Origin: Prolixibacteraceae bacterium JC049
GTDB lineage: Bacteria > Bacteroidota > Bacteroidia > Bacteroidales > Prolixibacteraceae
Reading direction: 5' to 3'
Length of the DNA: 64,000 nt
NCBI GenBank assembly: GCA_023369685.1
Contig: SACZ01000003.1
Location: forward strand, 776,330 to 840,329
In this document: positions 36,281-45,048 of the stretch, piece after piece
Layout: each line of letters opens with the position of its first letter
How positions within the stretch are numbered: position 1 is the first letter of the stretch
Notes under the pieces: model-generated
The model's input: only the letters and a program-made list of their open reading frames with translations
Told to the model about the DNA's origin: nothing
Database searches by the model: none
Program-made: the position numbers and the translations under genes

Positions 36281-37714
36281 ATGAGATTTTCAATAATTGT
36301 ATTATTAAGTTTTCTGGCCTGTTCTTGTGCTCAGAAGGCAAAGAAACCAGTGAATGTAATTTGGTTGTTGGTAGAAGACTTATCGCCAGACCTTGGTTAC
36401 AATGGTAACCAACTGGTAAAAACACCTAATATTGATGCATTGGCCAATGCCGGTGTAAGTTATACCAACACATTTGCAACAGGAGCAGTGTGTACACCTA
36501 GTCGAACAGCTTTTGCTACTGGTATGTATCAAACTGCAATCGATGCTCACCAGATGCGCTATCCAGAGCATTTGAAAAATGAACTACCTGCAAAAGTTAT
36601 CCCATTGAACGAACTGATGAGACGGCAGGGCTACCAAACAGCTAATATTAAAGCCAAAGGCTACGGAACAGGGAAGACTGACTGGTCGTTTAAAAGTGAT
36701 AAGTCGCATTTCGATTTTTCGAAGTGGGAAGAAATTGATGCCAATAAGCCATTCTTTGCTGTGGTAAACTTTAAACAAACCCATCGTGGCTTTTCGCAGG
36801 ATAAAGTTAACCCTGTAAATCCAGATGATGTGAAAGTGCCTGTTTATTATCCTGATGTAGCTCCCGTTCGACAAGATTGGTCTGATTATTATGAGACCAT
36901 ACAGTCGTTGGATAAATTGGTAGGAAAAGCGTTAGCTGACATTAAAAAGCGAGGGTTAGATAAGAATACGGTCATCTGTTTTTTCTCAGATCATGGTCGC
37001 CCAATGACGCGTGCAAAGATGTTTAATTACGATTCAGGGTTGAAAGTGCCAATGATAATTAAATGTCCAGAAAACCATGAATTAAATTCGGTATTTAAAC
37101 CGAAAACAGAAGATGGACAGTTGATTAGTTTAATCGACTTAACGGCTACTACATTGCAGCTGGCTGGCGGAGATGTTCCTGAGTGGATGCAGGGACAATC
37201 GTTTATCGATCCAAAAGTAAAGCAGCGAGAAGCAGTTTTTAGTGCATCAGATATCATTGGTGGATCGATGCTTAAGACCAGAAGTGTGCGTACTTCGAAG
37301 TTTCGATACAATAGGAATTTCAACCACAATATTTCAGTTAACGGAGCTGCTACCGCTTATCGAAAAGCCAATCACCCAATTTACCATGCTTTGGAGTTGG
37401 TGAATGAAGCTGGTCGGTTAACTAAGGAGCAGAAACAACTATTGGAACCACTTCCAGAAGAGGAGTTGTATGATGTGGAGAATGATCCGTATGAAGTTCA
37501 TAATCTCGCCAAAGATGAAAAGTATAAAGCAATTATGCATGATATGAGAAGTCGATTGGAAAGTTGGCAAAAAGAAACCACCGATTATGGAATGCAATCT
37601 GATTCTGAAGAGTTGCTAAAAGCTTTTGAGAATTATCGAAATAAGTCGGCTGCTCAATATCAAAAACGATCAAATGCTTTAAGAAAAAAGGTACAAAAGC
37701 AATTGCAGCAATAA
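36281..37714 (+). CDS. sulfatase (formylglycine-dependent, S1 family)
   Basis: A 477-residue sulfatase. A lipobox-like LACSC ends a short signal, so it may be a lipoprotein. The activation signature is C71-T-P-S-R75, where Cys71 is converted to formylglycine. Metal-binding Asp/Asn appear in VEDLSPDLG and FFSDHGRP. NVIWLLVEDLSPDLGYNG resembles heparan N-sulfatase or related S1 branches. It should remove sulfate from a glycan or an amino sugar; substrate assignment needs subfamily analysis. The location after locus B suggests a sulfated polysaccharide target. The maturing enzyme is not in this window. Confidence 0.93.
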   Translation: MRFSIIVLLSFLACSCAQKAKKPVNVIWLLVEDLSPDLGYNGNQLVKTPNIDALANAGVSYTNTFATGAVCTPSRTAFATGMYQTAIDAHQMRYPEHLKNELPAKVIPLNELMRRQGYQTANIKAKGYGTGKTDWSFKSDKSHFDFSKWEEIDANKPFFAVVNFKQTHRGFSQDKVNPVNPDDVKVPVYYPDVAPVRQDWSDYYETIQSLDKLVGKALADIKKRGLDKNTVICFFSDHGRPMTRAKMFNYDSGLKVPMIIKCPENHELNSVFKPKTEDGQLISLIDLTATTLQLAGGDVPEWMQGQSFIDPKVKQREAVFSASDIIGGSMLKTRSVRTSKFRYNRNFNHNISVNGAATAYRKANHPIYHALELVNEAGRLTKEQKQLLEPLPEEELYDVENDPYEVHNLAKDEKYKAIMHDMRSRLESWQKETTDYGMQSDSEELLKAFENYRNKSAAQYQKRSNALRKKVQKQLQQ

Positions 37715-37744
37715 CTAGATTGATTAACCTAAGATAGAATTGAA

Positions 37745-39160
37745 ATGATTACTTTTTTTATTGCGCTGGCCATATTGGTTGGTGGTTATTTTGTGTATGG
37801 ACGCTTTGTGGAAAAGCAATTTGGGATAGATGAGAATAGAATAACTCCTGCCAATGAGATAAACGATGGTGTTGATTTTGTTCCATTATCTCCGGGGAAA
37901 ATATTTCTAATACAATTTTTGAATATCGCAGGGTTAGGGCCAATATTTGGAGCCATAGCAGGAGCGCTATGGGGACCAGTGGCTTTTATCTGGATTGTGG
38001 TTGGTTGCATATTTATGGGAGCAGTACACGATTTCTTTTCGGGGATGCTTTCTGTGCGCCATGGAGGAAAAAGTATTCCCGAAGTAGTGGGAGAGTACTT
38101 GGGCGTTTCGGCAAGTTACTTTATGCGAGTGTTTGCTGTAGTGTTGCTTATTTTGGTTGGAGTTGTTTTCATCAAAGGGCCTGCTACTATCTTAAACGGA
38201 ATTACCGGACTAGATGTAACCATCTGGGTGATTGCTATATTTCTGTATTATCTGTTGGCGACAATGATTCCTGTCGATAAGCTGATTGGAAAGATTTATC
38301 CAGTATTTGGAGTTTCTCTTCTGGTAATGGCTTTCGGAATCATGGGGGTATTGTTGTTTGGCGACTATTCGATTCCTGAATTAACGCCGGCTAATATGAA
38401 GAACTTTCATTACAATTCAGATCGCTTTCCAATTTTTCCAATGCTGTTTATTACTATTGCATGTGGAGCTATTTCTGGTTTTCATTCTACTCAGTCGCCT
38501 TTAATGGCCAGATGTTTGCCTAATGAGCGCTTGGGTAAAAAGATATTTTTCGGAGCTATGATTGCAGAAGGAATTGTGGCGTTAATTTGGGCAGCTGCAG
38601 CAATGGCTTTTTTCGGAGGATTGGAAGAGTTGAATGAAGTGTCTCAATCGGGAAAGAATGCAGCTTGGATTGTAAATGCCATTTGCAACACGATGTTGGG
38701 TAGAATTGGTGGAGCTTTAGCATTGGTTGGTGTTGTTGCTGCTCCAATTACTTCGGGCGATACAGCATTTAGAAGTGCGCGTTTAACCATAGCTGATTCG
38801 TTGCAATTCGATCAACGACCTATTGCTAAACGTTTATTGGTGACTATTCCGCTTTTCGGTGTTGGACTTTTGCTTACTCAAATCGATTTCGGAATTGTAT
38901 GGCGATATTTTGGATGGGCTAACCAGGCATTAGCAACAGTTGTTCTTTGGACTTCCACTGTGTATTTGTTGAAAAATGGTAAGAACTACCTATTCTTATT
39001 ATTGCCTTCAATTTTCATGACTACAGTAGTTGTAGCTTACATTTTAGTGGCACCAGAAGGGTTAGGTCAGTCGCTTTATGTAGGAGTAGTAACAGGAATT
39101 ATTGTGGCTTTGGTATCTGCCATTGCATTTATTCGATTAAAAAAGAGAGTGGCGAAGTAG
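37745..39160 (+). CDS. CstA-family carbon starvation/pyruvate or peptide transporter
   Basis: An integral membrane protein of 471 residues with about 12-13 hydrophobic helices. CstA signs are FVPLSPGKIFLIQFLNIAGLGPIFGAIAGALWG, IPVDKLIGKIYPVFG, SGFHSTQSPLMARCL and APITSGDTAFRSARL. It is shorter than E. coli CstA (about 700 residues), as is common for Bacteroidota forms. E. coli homologues import peptides or pyruvate during carbon limitation. It follows the sulfatase by 30 bp and could be co-transcribed. Confidence 0.9.
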   Translation: MITFFIALAILVGGYFVYGRFVEKQFGIDENRITPANEINDGVDFVPLSPGKIFLIQFLNIAGLGPIFGAIAGALWGPVAFIWIVVGCIFMGAVHDFFSGMLSVRHGGKSIPEVVGEYLGVSASYFMRVFAVVLLILVGVVFIKGPATILNGITGLDVTIWVIAIFLYYLLATMIPVDKLIGKIYPVFGVSLLVMAFGIMGVLLFGDYSIPELTPANMKNFHYNSDRFPIFPMLFITIACGAISGFHSTQSPLMARCLPNERLGKKIFFGAMIAEGIVALIWAAAAMAFFGGLEELNEVSQSGKNAAWIVNAICNTMLGRIGGALALVGVVAAPITSGDTAFRSARLTIADSLQFDQRPIAKRLLVTIPLFGVGLLLTQIDFGIVWRYFGWANQALATVVLWTSTVYLLKNGKNYLFLLLPSIFMTTVVVAYILVAPEGLGQSLYVGVVTGIIVALVSAIAFIRLKKRVAK

Positions 39161-39223
39161 TTGAACTTTTTAGGCTAAAATCAATTATCATATATTGACT
39201 ATATTTACGAAAAAGAGATTGTT

Positions 39224-39997
39224 ATGATAATTGTTATATCACCAGCTAAGGCGCTAGATTTTAAAACGAAAGCGAATACGGCATTGTATTCGGATATTGC
39301 TTTTGGCGATGAAGCCGCTCAGCTAGTAGAGGAGATGCGGAAGTTATCGCCTGAGGAATTGGGCGAACTGATGAAGATTAGTCCCAATCTTTCGGAGTTG
39401 AACTTTACCCGTTTTCATGAGTGGCAATTGCCATTTAACCCAAAGAATGCGAAACAAGCTTTATTGGCTTTCAACGGAGAGGTATTTAATGGGATTCAGG
39501 CTAAAACATTAACCGACGAAGGATTAGAGTTTGCGCAAAACCATTTGAGGATACTTTCCGGCTTATATGGAGTGTTGCGTCCATTGGATTTAATTCAAGC
39601 GTATCGATTGGAAATGGGAACCAAAAAATCTTTCGGTTTAAATAAAAATTTGTACGAGTTTTGGAGCGACAAAGTGACTGCAAATCTGAATGAAGAGTTG
39701 GAAAAGCAAGGGCAGTCGGTATTGATTAATTTGGCCTCTAATGAATACTTTAAGGCAATTAATAAGAAGAAACTGAATGCCGAAGTAATTACACCTCAGT
39801 TTAAGCAAAGTAAAGATGGAAGTTATAAGATGATTGCCATTTTTGCTAAAAAGGCACGAGGATTAATGACACGTTTCATTATCGATAATGACATCACTGA
39901 TCCCGAAGAGCTAAAAGCCTTCGATGTGGATGGATATTTTTTCAATAATGAATTATCGAAAGGAAATAATTGGGTATTTACCCGCCAATATCAATAA
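39224..39997 (+). CDS. yaaA: peroxide stress protein YaaA (UPF0246/DUF328)
   Basis: A 257-residue cytoplasmic protein matching the family from end to end: MIIVISPAKALDFKTKANT at the N-terminus, PNLSELNFTRFHEW, ALLAFNGEVFNGIQAKTL, ILSGLYGVLRPLDLIQAYRLEMGTK (family core) and KKARGLMTRFIIDN. In E. coli YaaA lowers free intracellular iron and limits peroxide damage. Single gene, convergent with the epimerase gene over a shared terminator. Confidence 0.95.
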   Translation: MIIVISPAKALDFKTKANTALYSDIAFGDEAAQLVEEMRKLSPEELGELMKISPNLSELNFTRFHEWQLPFNPKNAKQALLAFNGEVFNGIQAKTLTDEGLEFAQNHLRILSGLYGVLRPLDLIQAYRLEMGTKKSFGLNKNLYEFWSDKVTANLNEELEKQGQSVLINLASNEYFKAINKKKLNAEVITPQFKQSKDGSYKMIAIFAKKARGLMTRFIIDNDITDPEELKAFDVDGYFFNNELSKGNNWVFTRQYQ

Positions 39998-39999
39998 AG

Positions 40000-40024
40000 A
40001 AAGCGCCTTTTAATGGCGCTTTTT
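40000..40024. terminator. bidirectional terminator between yaaA and the epimerase gene
   Basis: AAAGCGCC/GGCGCT(TT) stem with a TTTTAAT loop. The stop codon of the minus-strand epimerase gene (40010-40012) lies within the loop, so coding sequence and terminator overlap. Confidence 0.8.
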
Positions 40025-40975
40025 ATCTTTTAAGTAGTTCTGTACGTAATCTTTTACTCCCTCTTCCAAAGTGGTAAATGGCTTATCGAACCCCAATGCT
40101 TTTAACTTTTGCATAGGTGCTTCGGTGAAGTATTGATAATTCTCTCGAATATCTTCAGGAGTATCTTTAAATGAAATGTCGGGAGTTAAATCCATTGCGC
40201 TAAAGGTAGCTGCTACTAAATCATAGAAAGAGCGAGCTTTTCCCGTTCCTACATTGTAAATTCCCGATTGCTTTCTGTTTTCCATTAAGAAATAGATCAC
40301 TTCACAAATATCCTTTACATAAATAAAATCGCGAGATTGTTCTCCATCCTTGAAGTCGGGGCGATGCGAACGAAAAAGTTGCATTTTTCCGGTTGCCTTA
40401 ATGGTGTTGAAAGCATGATAAACTACCGATGCCATTCTGTTTTTATGGTACTCATTAGGGCCATAAACATTAAAGAATTTTAGTCCGGCCCAAAAGAATG
40501 GTTGCTTTTCTTGTTCAAGCGCCCACTGATCGAAATTGTTTTTCGATCTTCCATATTCATTCAGTGGCTTTAGTTCTGAACTAAGTTCGTGTTTGTCGTG
40601 AAAACCTAACTCTCCGTTGCCATATGTTGCTGCTGATGACGCGTAAACTAACGGTATCTGATATTCGCTGCAATATTGCCATAAGCGTTTTGAAAAGTTA
40701 AGATTTAGCTCATCGAAAATGGAAGTATCTGTTTCAGTAGTATCGGTTCTAGCACCAAGATGAATAACAAATTGAGCATATTGTTCGTTGGCTTCCAGCC
40801 AAGTCCAAAAGTCTTTTCGGTCAATCTTTAGAGTATATTTTTTATCCGCAATATTTTGAAGCTTCTCTTCGTTTCCAAAATGGTCAACTAAAACCAAATC
40901 GTTATAGTTGTTGTCATTTAAAAAACGTACCAAATTACTCCCAATAAATCCTGCGGCTCCTGTTATTATTATCAT
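40010..40975 (-). CDS. hldD: ADP-glyceromanno-heptose 6-epimerase
   Basis: Short-chain dehydrogenase of 321 residues. N-terminal NADP site ITGAAGFIGSNLVRFL; active-site Ser/Tyr/Lys seen in VYASSAATYG and YGRSKNNFD. FKDGEQSRDFIYVKDICEV and GIYNVGTGKARSFYDL are typical of HldD/RfaD, which makes ADP-L-glycero-D-manno-heptose for the LPS core. The KNRMASVVYHAFN region also supports HldD rather than UDP-glucose epimerase. Confidence 0.88.
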   Translation of the reverse strand: MIIITGAAGFIGSNLVRFLNDNNYNDLVLVDHFGNEEKLQNIADKKYTLKIDRKDFWTWLEANEQYAQFVIHLGARTDTTETDTSIFDELNLNFSKRLWQYCSEYQIPLVYASSAATYGNGELGFHDKHELSSELKPLNEYGRSKNNFDQWALEQEKQPFFWAGLKFFNVYGPNEYHKNRMASVVYHAFNTIKATGKMQLFRSHRPDFKDGEQSRDFIYVKDICEVIYFLMENRKQSGIYNVGTGKARSFYDLVAATFSAMDLTPDISFKDTPEDIRENYQYFTEAPMQKLKALGFDKPFTTLEEGVKDYVQNYLKDKKRH

Positions 40976-41092
40976 CTTATGCTTTTTTCAATGCTCGCAA
41001 ATTTACATAACAGGGGTATGAGCACCAAATAATTGTCCCTAAATCAAATCGGATTTTTTCTTTTGGGTTATAATGAGTTGATTTATTTGTTT

Positions 41093-41785
41093 TTATGTTT
41101 TAGGAACATCTATGGCATTATCGATGAAAGAAAAGACAATTTCTAGTTTTGACTTCAGGTTTTCCAATGCATATGGAATATCCCATGACTTATCATTATT
41201 GCGGTGGTTGGCAATTGCCTTAATTTCTAAAAAAGGAATCCCTTGTTGCAGACATACCCAGAATACTGCAGCTCCTTCGCTGGATTCAACGTCAGGATTA
41301 TATTGTGCATACCATTTATCACAAAGGTATTCCGATTGCAATATGAGATCGTTGGTAACGCCTTTTACGCCAGGAAATAGTTCTTCGAAACTTGGGGACG
41401 GATTTTTTAACACACCATCTGAAAATGGAAAAACATTTCCATCTACATATCCCGAGTCCATTAAATTCTTAATATCGCCATTGCAATTGGCAATCATATT
41501 GGCAAATTGCTGTTCTCTGACATTTACAACACTTCCTACAGGAAGTTGAGTATTTATTCCCGTAACAATTCCGGCATTAATGACCATGTCATATGATTCG
41601 AAATTAAGCTTTTGGGTCAATTGGTAAGTAATATTAGCAATGCCCCATCCACATATTAAGTGACTGATTTGTATATCTTCAGTTATTTTATGATCGTTTT
41701 TATTCTGCGAAAAAGAATCAACCATCAACCCGTCCTCTAGAGGAGTCCACTCCAACTTTGAAGTTGTTACCAATAATATTTTCAT
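41093..41785 (-). CDS. mqnB: futalosine hydrolase
   Basis: A 230-residue nucleosidase of the PNP/MTAN fold. Family signs are the N-terminal MKILLVTTSKLEW, GWGIANITYQLTQKL, VINAGIVTGINTQLPVGSVV and NPDVESSEGAAVFWVCLQQGIPFLEIKAIANHRN, with the catalytic Glu/Asp region SSEGAA. It splits futalosine in the menaquinone pathway used by many Bacteroidota. Other nucleosidases share the fold, but overall similarity and phylum support this call. Divergent from folE with a 128-bp spacer. Confidence 0.82.
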   Translation of the reverse strand: MKILLVTTSKLEWTPLEDGLMVDSFSQNKNDHKITEDIQISHLICGWGIANITYQLTQKLNFESYDMVINAGIVTGINTQLPVGSVVNVREQQFANMIANCNGDIKNLMDSGYVDGNVFPFSDGVLKNPSPSFEELFPGVKGVTNDLILQSEYLCDKWYAQYNPDVESSEGAAVFWVCLQQGIPFLEIKAIANHRNNDKSWDIPYALENLKSKLEIVFSFIDNAIDVPKT

Positions 41786-41913
41786 TACTTCAACTTTTAT
41801 TAAGTTCAGTTTGTTATTCTGATGTGTTATAAAAGCACTCTCAGTTATTCATACTGATTTTTTTAGGAAAAGGTTTGTTTTTCGACTTAATTTGTACAAA
41901 ATTTTTTTTGTAG

Positions 41914-42540
41914 ATGGAATTTACATTAAATACGAAAGAGATAAATGGTTACCGAAAAGTAGAGCACTACGATAATGAGGTGACCGATGAATTGGCCAAA
42001 AATTACAAGAATGTTCTTGAACTTTTGGGCGAAGATCCACAGCGTGAAGGCTTAGAAAAAACGCCAGTGCGTGTGGCTAAAGCAATGCAGTTTTTAACGC
42101 AAGGTTACAACATGGATCCTGCCGAGATACTGAAATCTGCGATGTTTAAAGAGGATTATCGCCAGATGGTGATTGTTAAAGATATTGAGCTGTATTCGAT
42201 GTGTGAGCATCATATGTTACCTTTCTTTGGAAAGGCACATGTGGCATACATTCCAAATGGATACATTACTGGTTTAAGTAAAGTAGCTCGTGTTGTTGAA
42301 GCTTTTTCTCGTAGATTGCAAGTGCAGGAACGTCTGACTACTCAAATTAAAGAGTGTATTCAGGAGACGCTTAACCCATTGGGAGTAGCGGTTGTAATAG
42401 AAGCACAGCATATGTGTATGCAGATGCGTGGAGTGCAAAAACAGCATTCAATGACTACCACTTCTGATTTTACGGGAGCATTTGAAAAGATTGCTACCCG
42501 AGAGGAATTTATTCGGTTAATTGGTAGTAAGTTAGGATAA
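41914..42540 (+). CDS. folE: GTP cyclohydrolase I
   Basis: Converts GTP to dihydroneopterin triphosphate, first step of folate and pterin synthesis. It has 208 residues. The zinc site is formed by Cys and His in [21 protein letters not shown] and Cys in [32 protein letters not shown] and FTGAFEK are family signatures. Single gene followed by a terminator. Confidence 0.98.
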   Translation: MEFTLNTKEINGYRKVEHYDNEVTDELAKNYKNVLELLGEDPQREGLEKTPVRVAKAMQFLTQGYNMDPAEILKSAMFKEDYRQMVIVKDIELYSMCEHHMLPFFGKAHVAYIPNGYITGLSKVARVVEAFSRRLQVQERLTTQIKECIQETLNPLGVAVVIEAQHMCMQMRGVQKQHSMTTTSDFTGAFEKIATREEFIRLIGSKLG

Positions 42541-42559
42541 CTTGACTTTATATAGTGTA

Positions 42560-42589
42560 AAAAGAGGCTCTCTAAGGGGAGCCTCTTTT
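42560..42589. terminator. bidirectional terminator between folE and the DUF3570 gene
   Basis: AAAAGAGGCTCTC/GGGAGCCTCTTTT stem (one T-G pair) and TAAG loop. A-run and T-run on either side allow use by both convergent units. Confidence 0.88.
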
Positions 42590-42594
42590 GTATT

Positions 42595-43827
42595 TTATAG
42601 TGTGAACTTTATAGCCAAACTCACAATATCTGCTTTCAGGTCATCAGAGCGTTTGTAGTTGTTATACCTGAAATCAATACTTTTCATTTTCAGTTTTGAT
42701 CCAAATTTCATAATGCTGTATACCGGTTCATATCGGAACCCGAAGCCAACTTGGTGACTGGAAATGTCTGATAGATCATAATCGGATGTGTAATATTTTT
42801 CGGTCGACAAATGTTCTCCTTTTGCTGCAAAGTAGTCAATTCCTGTTTGTGTATGATACCTGTAAGTTGGGTAGAACATGAAATTTCGATTGAGCTTAAT
42901 TGGAATTTCAATAGAGGCCGTGTGGGCCGAAAGTCCCCAATCATCGGTGTAGAAACGATAAAACGTTCTTACAGTGAATATATCGTTAACATAGTAGCTC
43001 AGACGCATCCCTATAGGTAGTTTAAACCTAGTGTCAGGCAAACGTTCAATATCATGAGCTAACTCAAAATTTTGTTGCGTTGTAATTGGTTTGTCGGAAA
43101 AATAAACCCGCTGATAAGGAGTAGACAATAATCCTGTTTGATAAACCAGGTCGGTCATGAATACAACCTGCAGGTTGCGCGATAATATTTGTGCTAATGA
43201 TAGTGATAGCGAATACGAATTTCGATTTGACTTATCCAGCTTTACAAATGAATCGTTACCCCTGAATTCTGATGGATATAAAATTTTCCAATTGTCGATG
43301 TATGCTCTTACTTTTGCTCCAAATTCGGTATTGTTATCGTTAAACGATTTATTCAGAGAAGCACCTAGGTTAAATGACGTGTAATCGTATTCATTGGATA
43401 GTCCGGCCATCAATCCCCATGTTTTCGTGCGACTGTCGTTGCTCTTTTCATAGGTGACATCTAAATGGGCACGTGCATCCTTTTCCGATGCGCCTGAATA
43501 TTCAAATTTTCCATTGGAAGACTTCCCGTCAAATGGGTTAATCATACTAGACGATGCAGAAGTGTAATAATCAACTCCTCCTTCAACTGTTAATACTTCA
43601 TCATCGCTTAATGGAGTTGAAACAATTATAATAGGAGCATGATTGGTGATCTCTTCTGTTCCTTTTCCTCCTGTAACAGCAGAGTGGTCTCCATCCTGTT
43701 TGTAATAACTGTACAGCAAATCAATTTCGGTCTGTTCCAGTACTTTCTTCTTATATTCTTTTTCATCTTGTGCCTGGCTGTTTAAAAATAAGCCCAAAAG
43801 CAAGAGAAAAGTTAACATTTTATACAT
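42595..43827 (-). CDS. DUF3570 family predicted outer-membrane beta-barrel
   Basis: A 410-residue protein with a signal peptide (FLLLLGLFLNSQAQ) and repeated amphipathic strands ending in aromatic/hydrophobic residues (SLAIKFTL at the C-terminus), so a barrel in the outer membrane. EVLTVEGGVDYYTSAS and KFEYSGASEKDARAHLDVTYEK are the conserved family blocks. D86-Y-Y-T-S-A-S92 resembles the ApbE flavinylation consensus (Dxx[ST]GA[TS]), except for Ser at the Gly position. Last gene of a four-gene operon, 17 bp after the DUF4266 gene. The family has no established function that I know of. Confidence 0.88.
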   Translation of the reverse strand: MYKMLTFLLLLGLFLNSQAQDEKEYKKKVLEQTEIDLLYSYYKQDGDHSAVTGGKGTEEITNHAPIIIVSTPLSDDEVLTVEGGVDYYTSASSSMINPFDGKSSNGKFEYSGASEKDARAHLDVTYEKSNDSRTKTWGLMAGLSNEYDYTSFNLGASLNKSFNDNNTEFGAKVRAYIDNWKILYPSEFRGNDSFVKLDKSNRNSYSLSLSLAQILSRNLQVVFMTDLVYQTGLLSTPYQRVYFSDKPITTQQNFELAHDIERLPDTRFKLPIGMRLSYYVNDIFTVRTFYRFYTDDWGLSAHTASIEIPIKLNRNFMFYPTYRYHTQTGIDYFAAKGEHLSTEKYYTSDYDLSDISSHQVGFGFRYEPVYSIMKFGSKLKMKSIDFRYNNYKRSDDLKADIVSLAIKFTL

Positions 43828-43844
43828 AGTGCTATTCTGTTTAA

Positions 43845-44069
43845 TTAGTTACAACCGCATCCGCCACCTGTTTTTCCTCCGTTGGCTCCTGCTGCCCCTT
43901 CTCTATACAATAAGAAGTTAACCTCTCCTCTCTCAATTTTTCTTGCGGCAAGCTTCATGTCCGGATCATTCAAATTTACCTTTTGGTACTCTTGAACAGT
44001 ACTGCATGAAGAAAGCAAGGCCACAATTCCCAGCATTGCTATAATGCGTACACTTGTTTTCTTATTCAT
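43845..44069 (-). CDS. DUF4266 small lipoprotein with C-terminal Gly-rich CGC motif
   Basis: A 74-residue protein with lipobox SSC (Cys22), so the mature lipoprotein has about 53 residues. The mature part has a short amphipathic helix (DMKLAARKIERGEVNF) and ends in a glycine-rich tail, GGKTGGGCGCN, with Cys71 and Cys73. The paired cysteines suggest metal or thiol chemistry, or a redox partner of the thioredoxin in the same operon. The start overlaps the end of apbE by 8 bases (ATGAATAA), so translation is coupled. Its function is not known to me. Confidence 0.88.
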   Translation of the reverse strand: MNKKTSVRIIAMLGIVALLSSCSTVQEYQKVNLNDPDMKLAARKIERGEVNFLLYREGAAGANGGKTGGGCGCN

Positions 44070-45048
44070 TATTCTTGGTTTTTAAGCCCGATGATTTCCA
44101 TAGTTTACCTTTATCATCGACAATTAAACATTCAATACCTTTTAGTTGGTCAATTAAATACAGACCTGTCTCTTTTCCCATTACAAATACCGAAGTTGAT
44201 AATGCATCCGCTAGCTCGGCTTTCGGAGCTACGATGGTTACACTGTGAATTCCGGTAACAGGATACCCACTTCTGGGATCGATAATGTGAGTGTATTTTT
44301 TACCATTGAATACAACAAATTTCTCGTAGTTACCAGATGTTACAACAGCTCTGTCATCCAGCTTGAACCAAGAGAATATTTTCTCTTTATTAAATGGGTT
44401 AACAATTCCTACTTTCCATGGAGAACCATTCTCTTTAGTTCCCCAACTGATTAAATCGCCCGAAGCATTTATAACTCCCGACTTGGCTCCTTTTGAAACC
44501 AATAATGTCTTAGCCATGTCTGCTGCATAACCTTTACCAATAGCACCGAAGCCAATTTTCATTCCTTTCTTTTTTAGAAATACGGTTCGGGTTGCTTCGT
44601 CTAAAACAATATTTTGAAAGCCGATTTTAGCTATTGACTTTTTGATTGCTTCACTGGATGGCATTTGTTGCATCGAACCATCGAATTTCCAGATTTTATC
44701 CATTGAAGCATAACTAATATCGAAAGCACCATCAGTGATTTTAGATATTTGAATGGAACGTTTTATTAGCTGGAATAGTTCGTTGGAAACTTTTACGGGC
44801 TGTATGCCTGCATTTATATTTATCTGGTGGGTTTCAGAGTTGCTATCCCACGACGATATTACACGTTCTATTCTTTTTATTTCTGAAATTGCCATTTGTA
44901 CATACTGCGTGGCTTTAGCCTCTTCCTGATCAACCACAGTAATTACAAATTTACTCCCCATAAGTTGTAAAGTTTTTTTTGCAGTATGGGCCGAAATAAA
45001 ATTTAGGCTAAGCAAAAACAGAAGTGTTGTTAATAGTAATTTTGTCAC
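44062..45048 (-). CDS. apbE: FAD:protein FMN transferase (ApbE)
   Basis: A 328-residue periplasmic enzyme that attaches FMN to Thr/Ser of target proteins. It starts with GTG, whose G is the last base of the upstream TAG stop (TAGTG). A signal peptide (LLLTTLLFLLSLNFISA) leads into MGSKFVITV, FKGIGKGYAADMA-like FGAIGKGYAADMAKTLL, GVINASGDLISWG and HIIDPRSGYPVTG, all ApbE signatures. ADALSTSVFVMG carries the conserved Asp/Thr metal site. No RNF, NQR or other known flavinylated protein is encoded in the window, so its client is probably in this operon. Confidence 0.95.
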   Translation of the reverse strand: MTKLLLTTLLFLLSLNFISAHTAKKTLQLMGSKFVITVVDQEEAKATQYVQMAISEIKRIERVISSWDSNSETHQININAGIQPVKVSNELFQLIKRSIQISKITDGAFDISYASMDKIWKFDGSMQQMPSSEAIKKSIAKIGFQNIVLDEATRTVFLKKKGMKIGFGAIGKGYAADMAKTLLVSKGAKSGVINASGDLISWGTKENGSPWKVGIVNPFNKEKIFSWFKLDDRAVVTSGNYEKFVVFNGKKYTHIIDPRSGYPVTGIHSVTIVAPKAELADALSTSVFVMGKETGLYLIDQLKGIECLIVDDKGKLWKSSGLKTKNNE

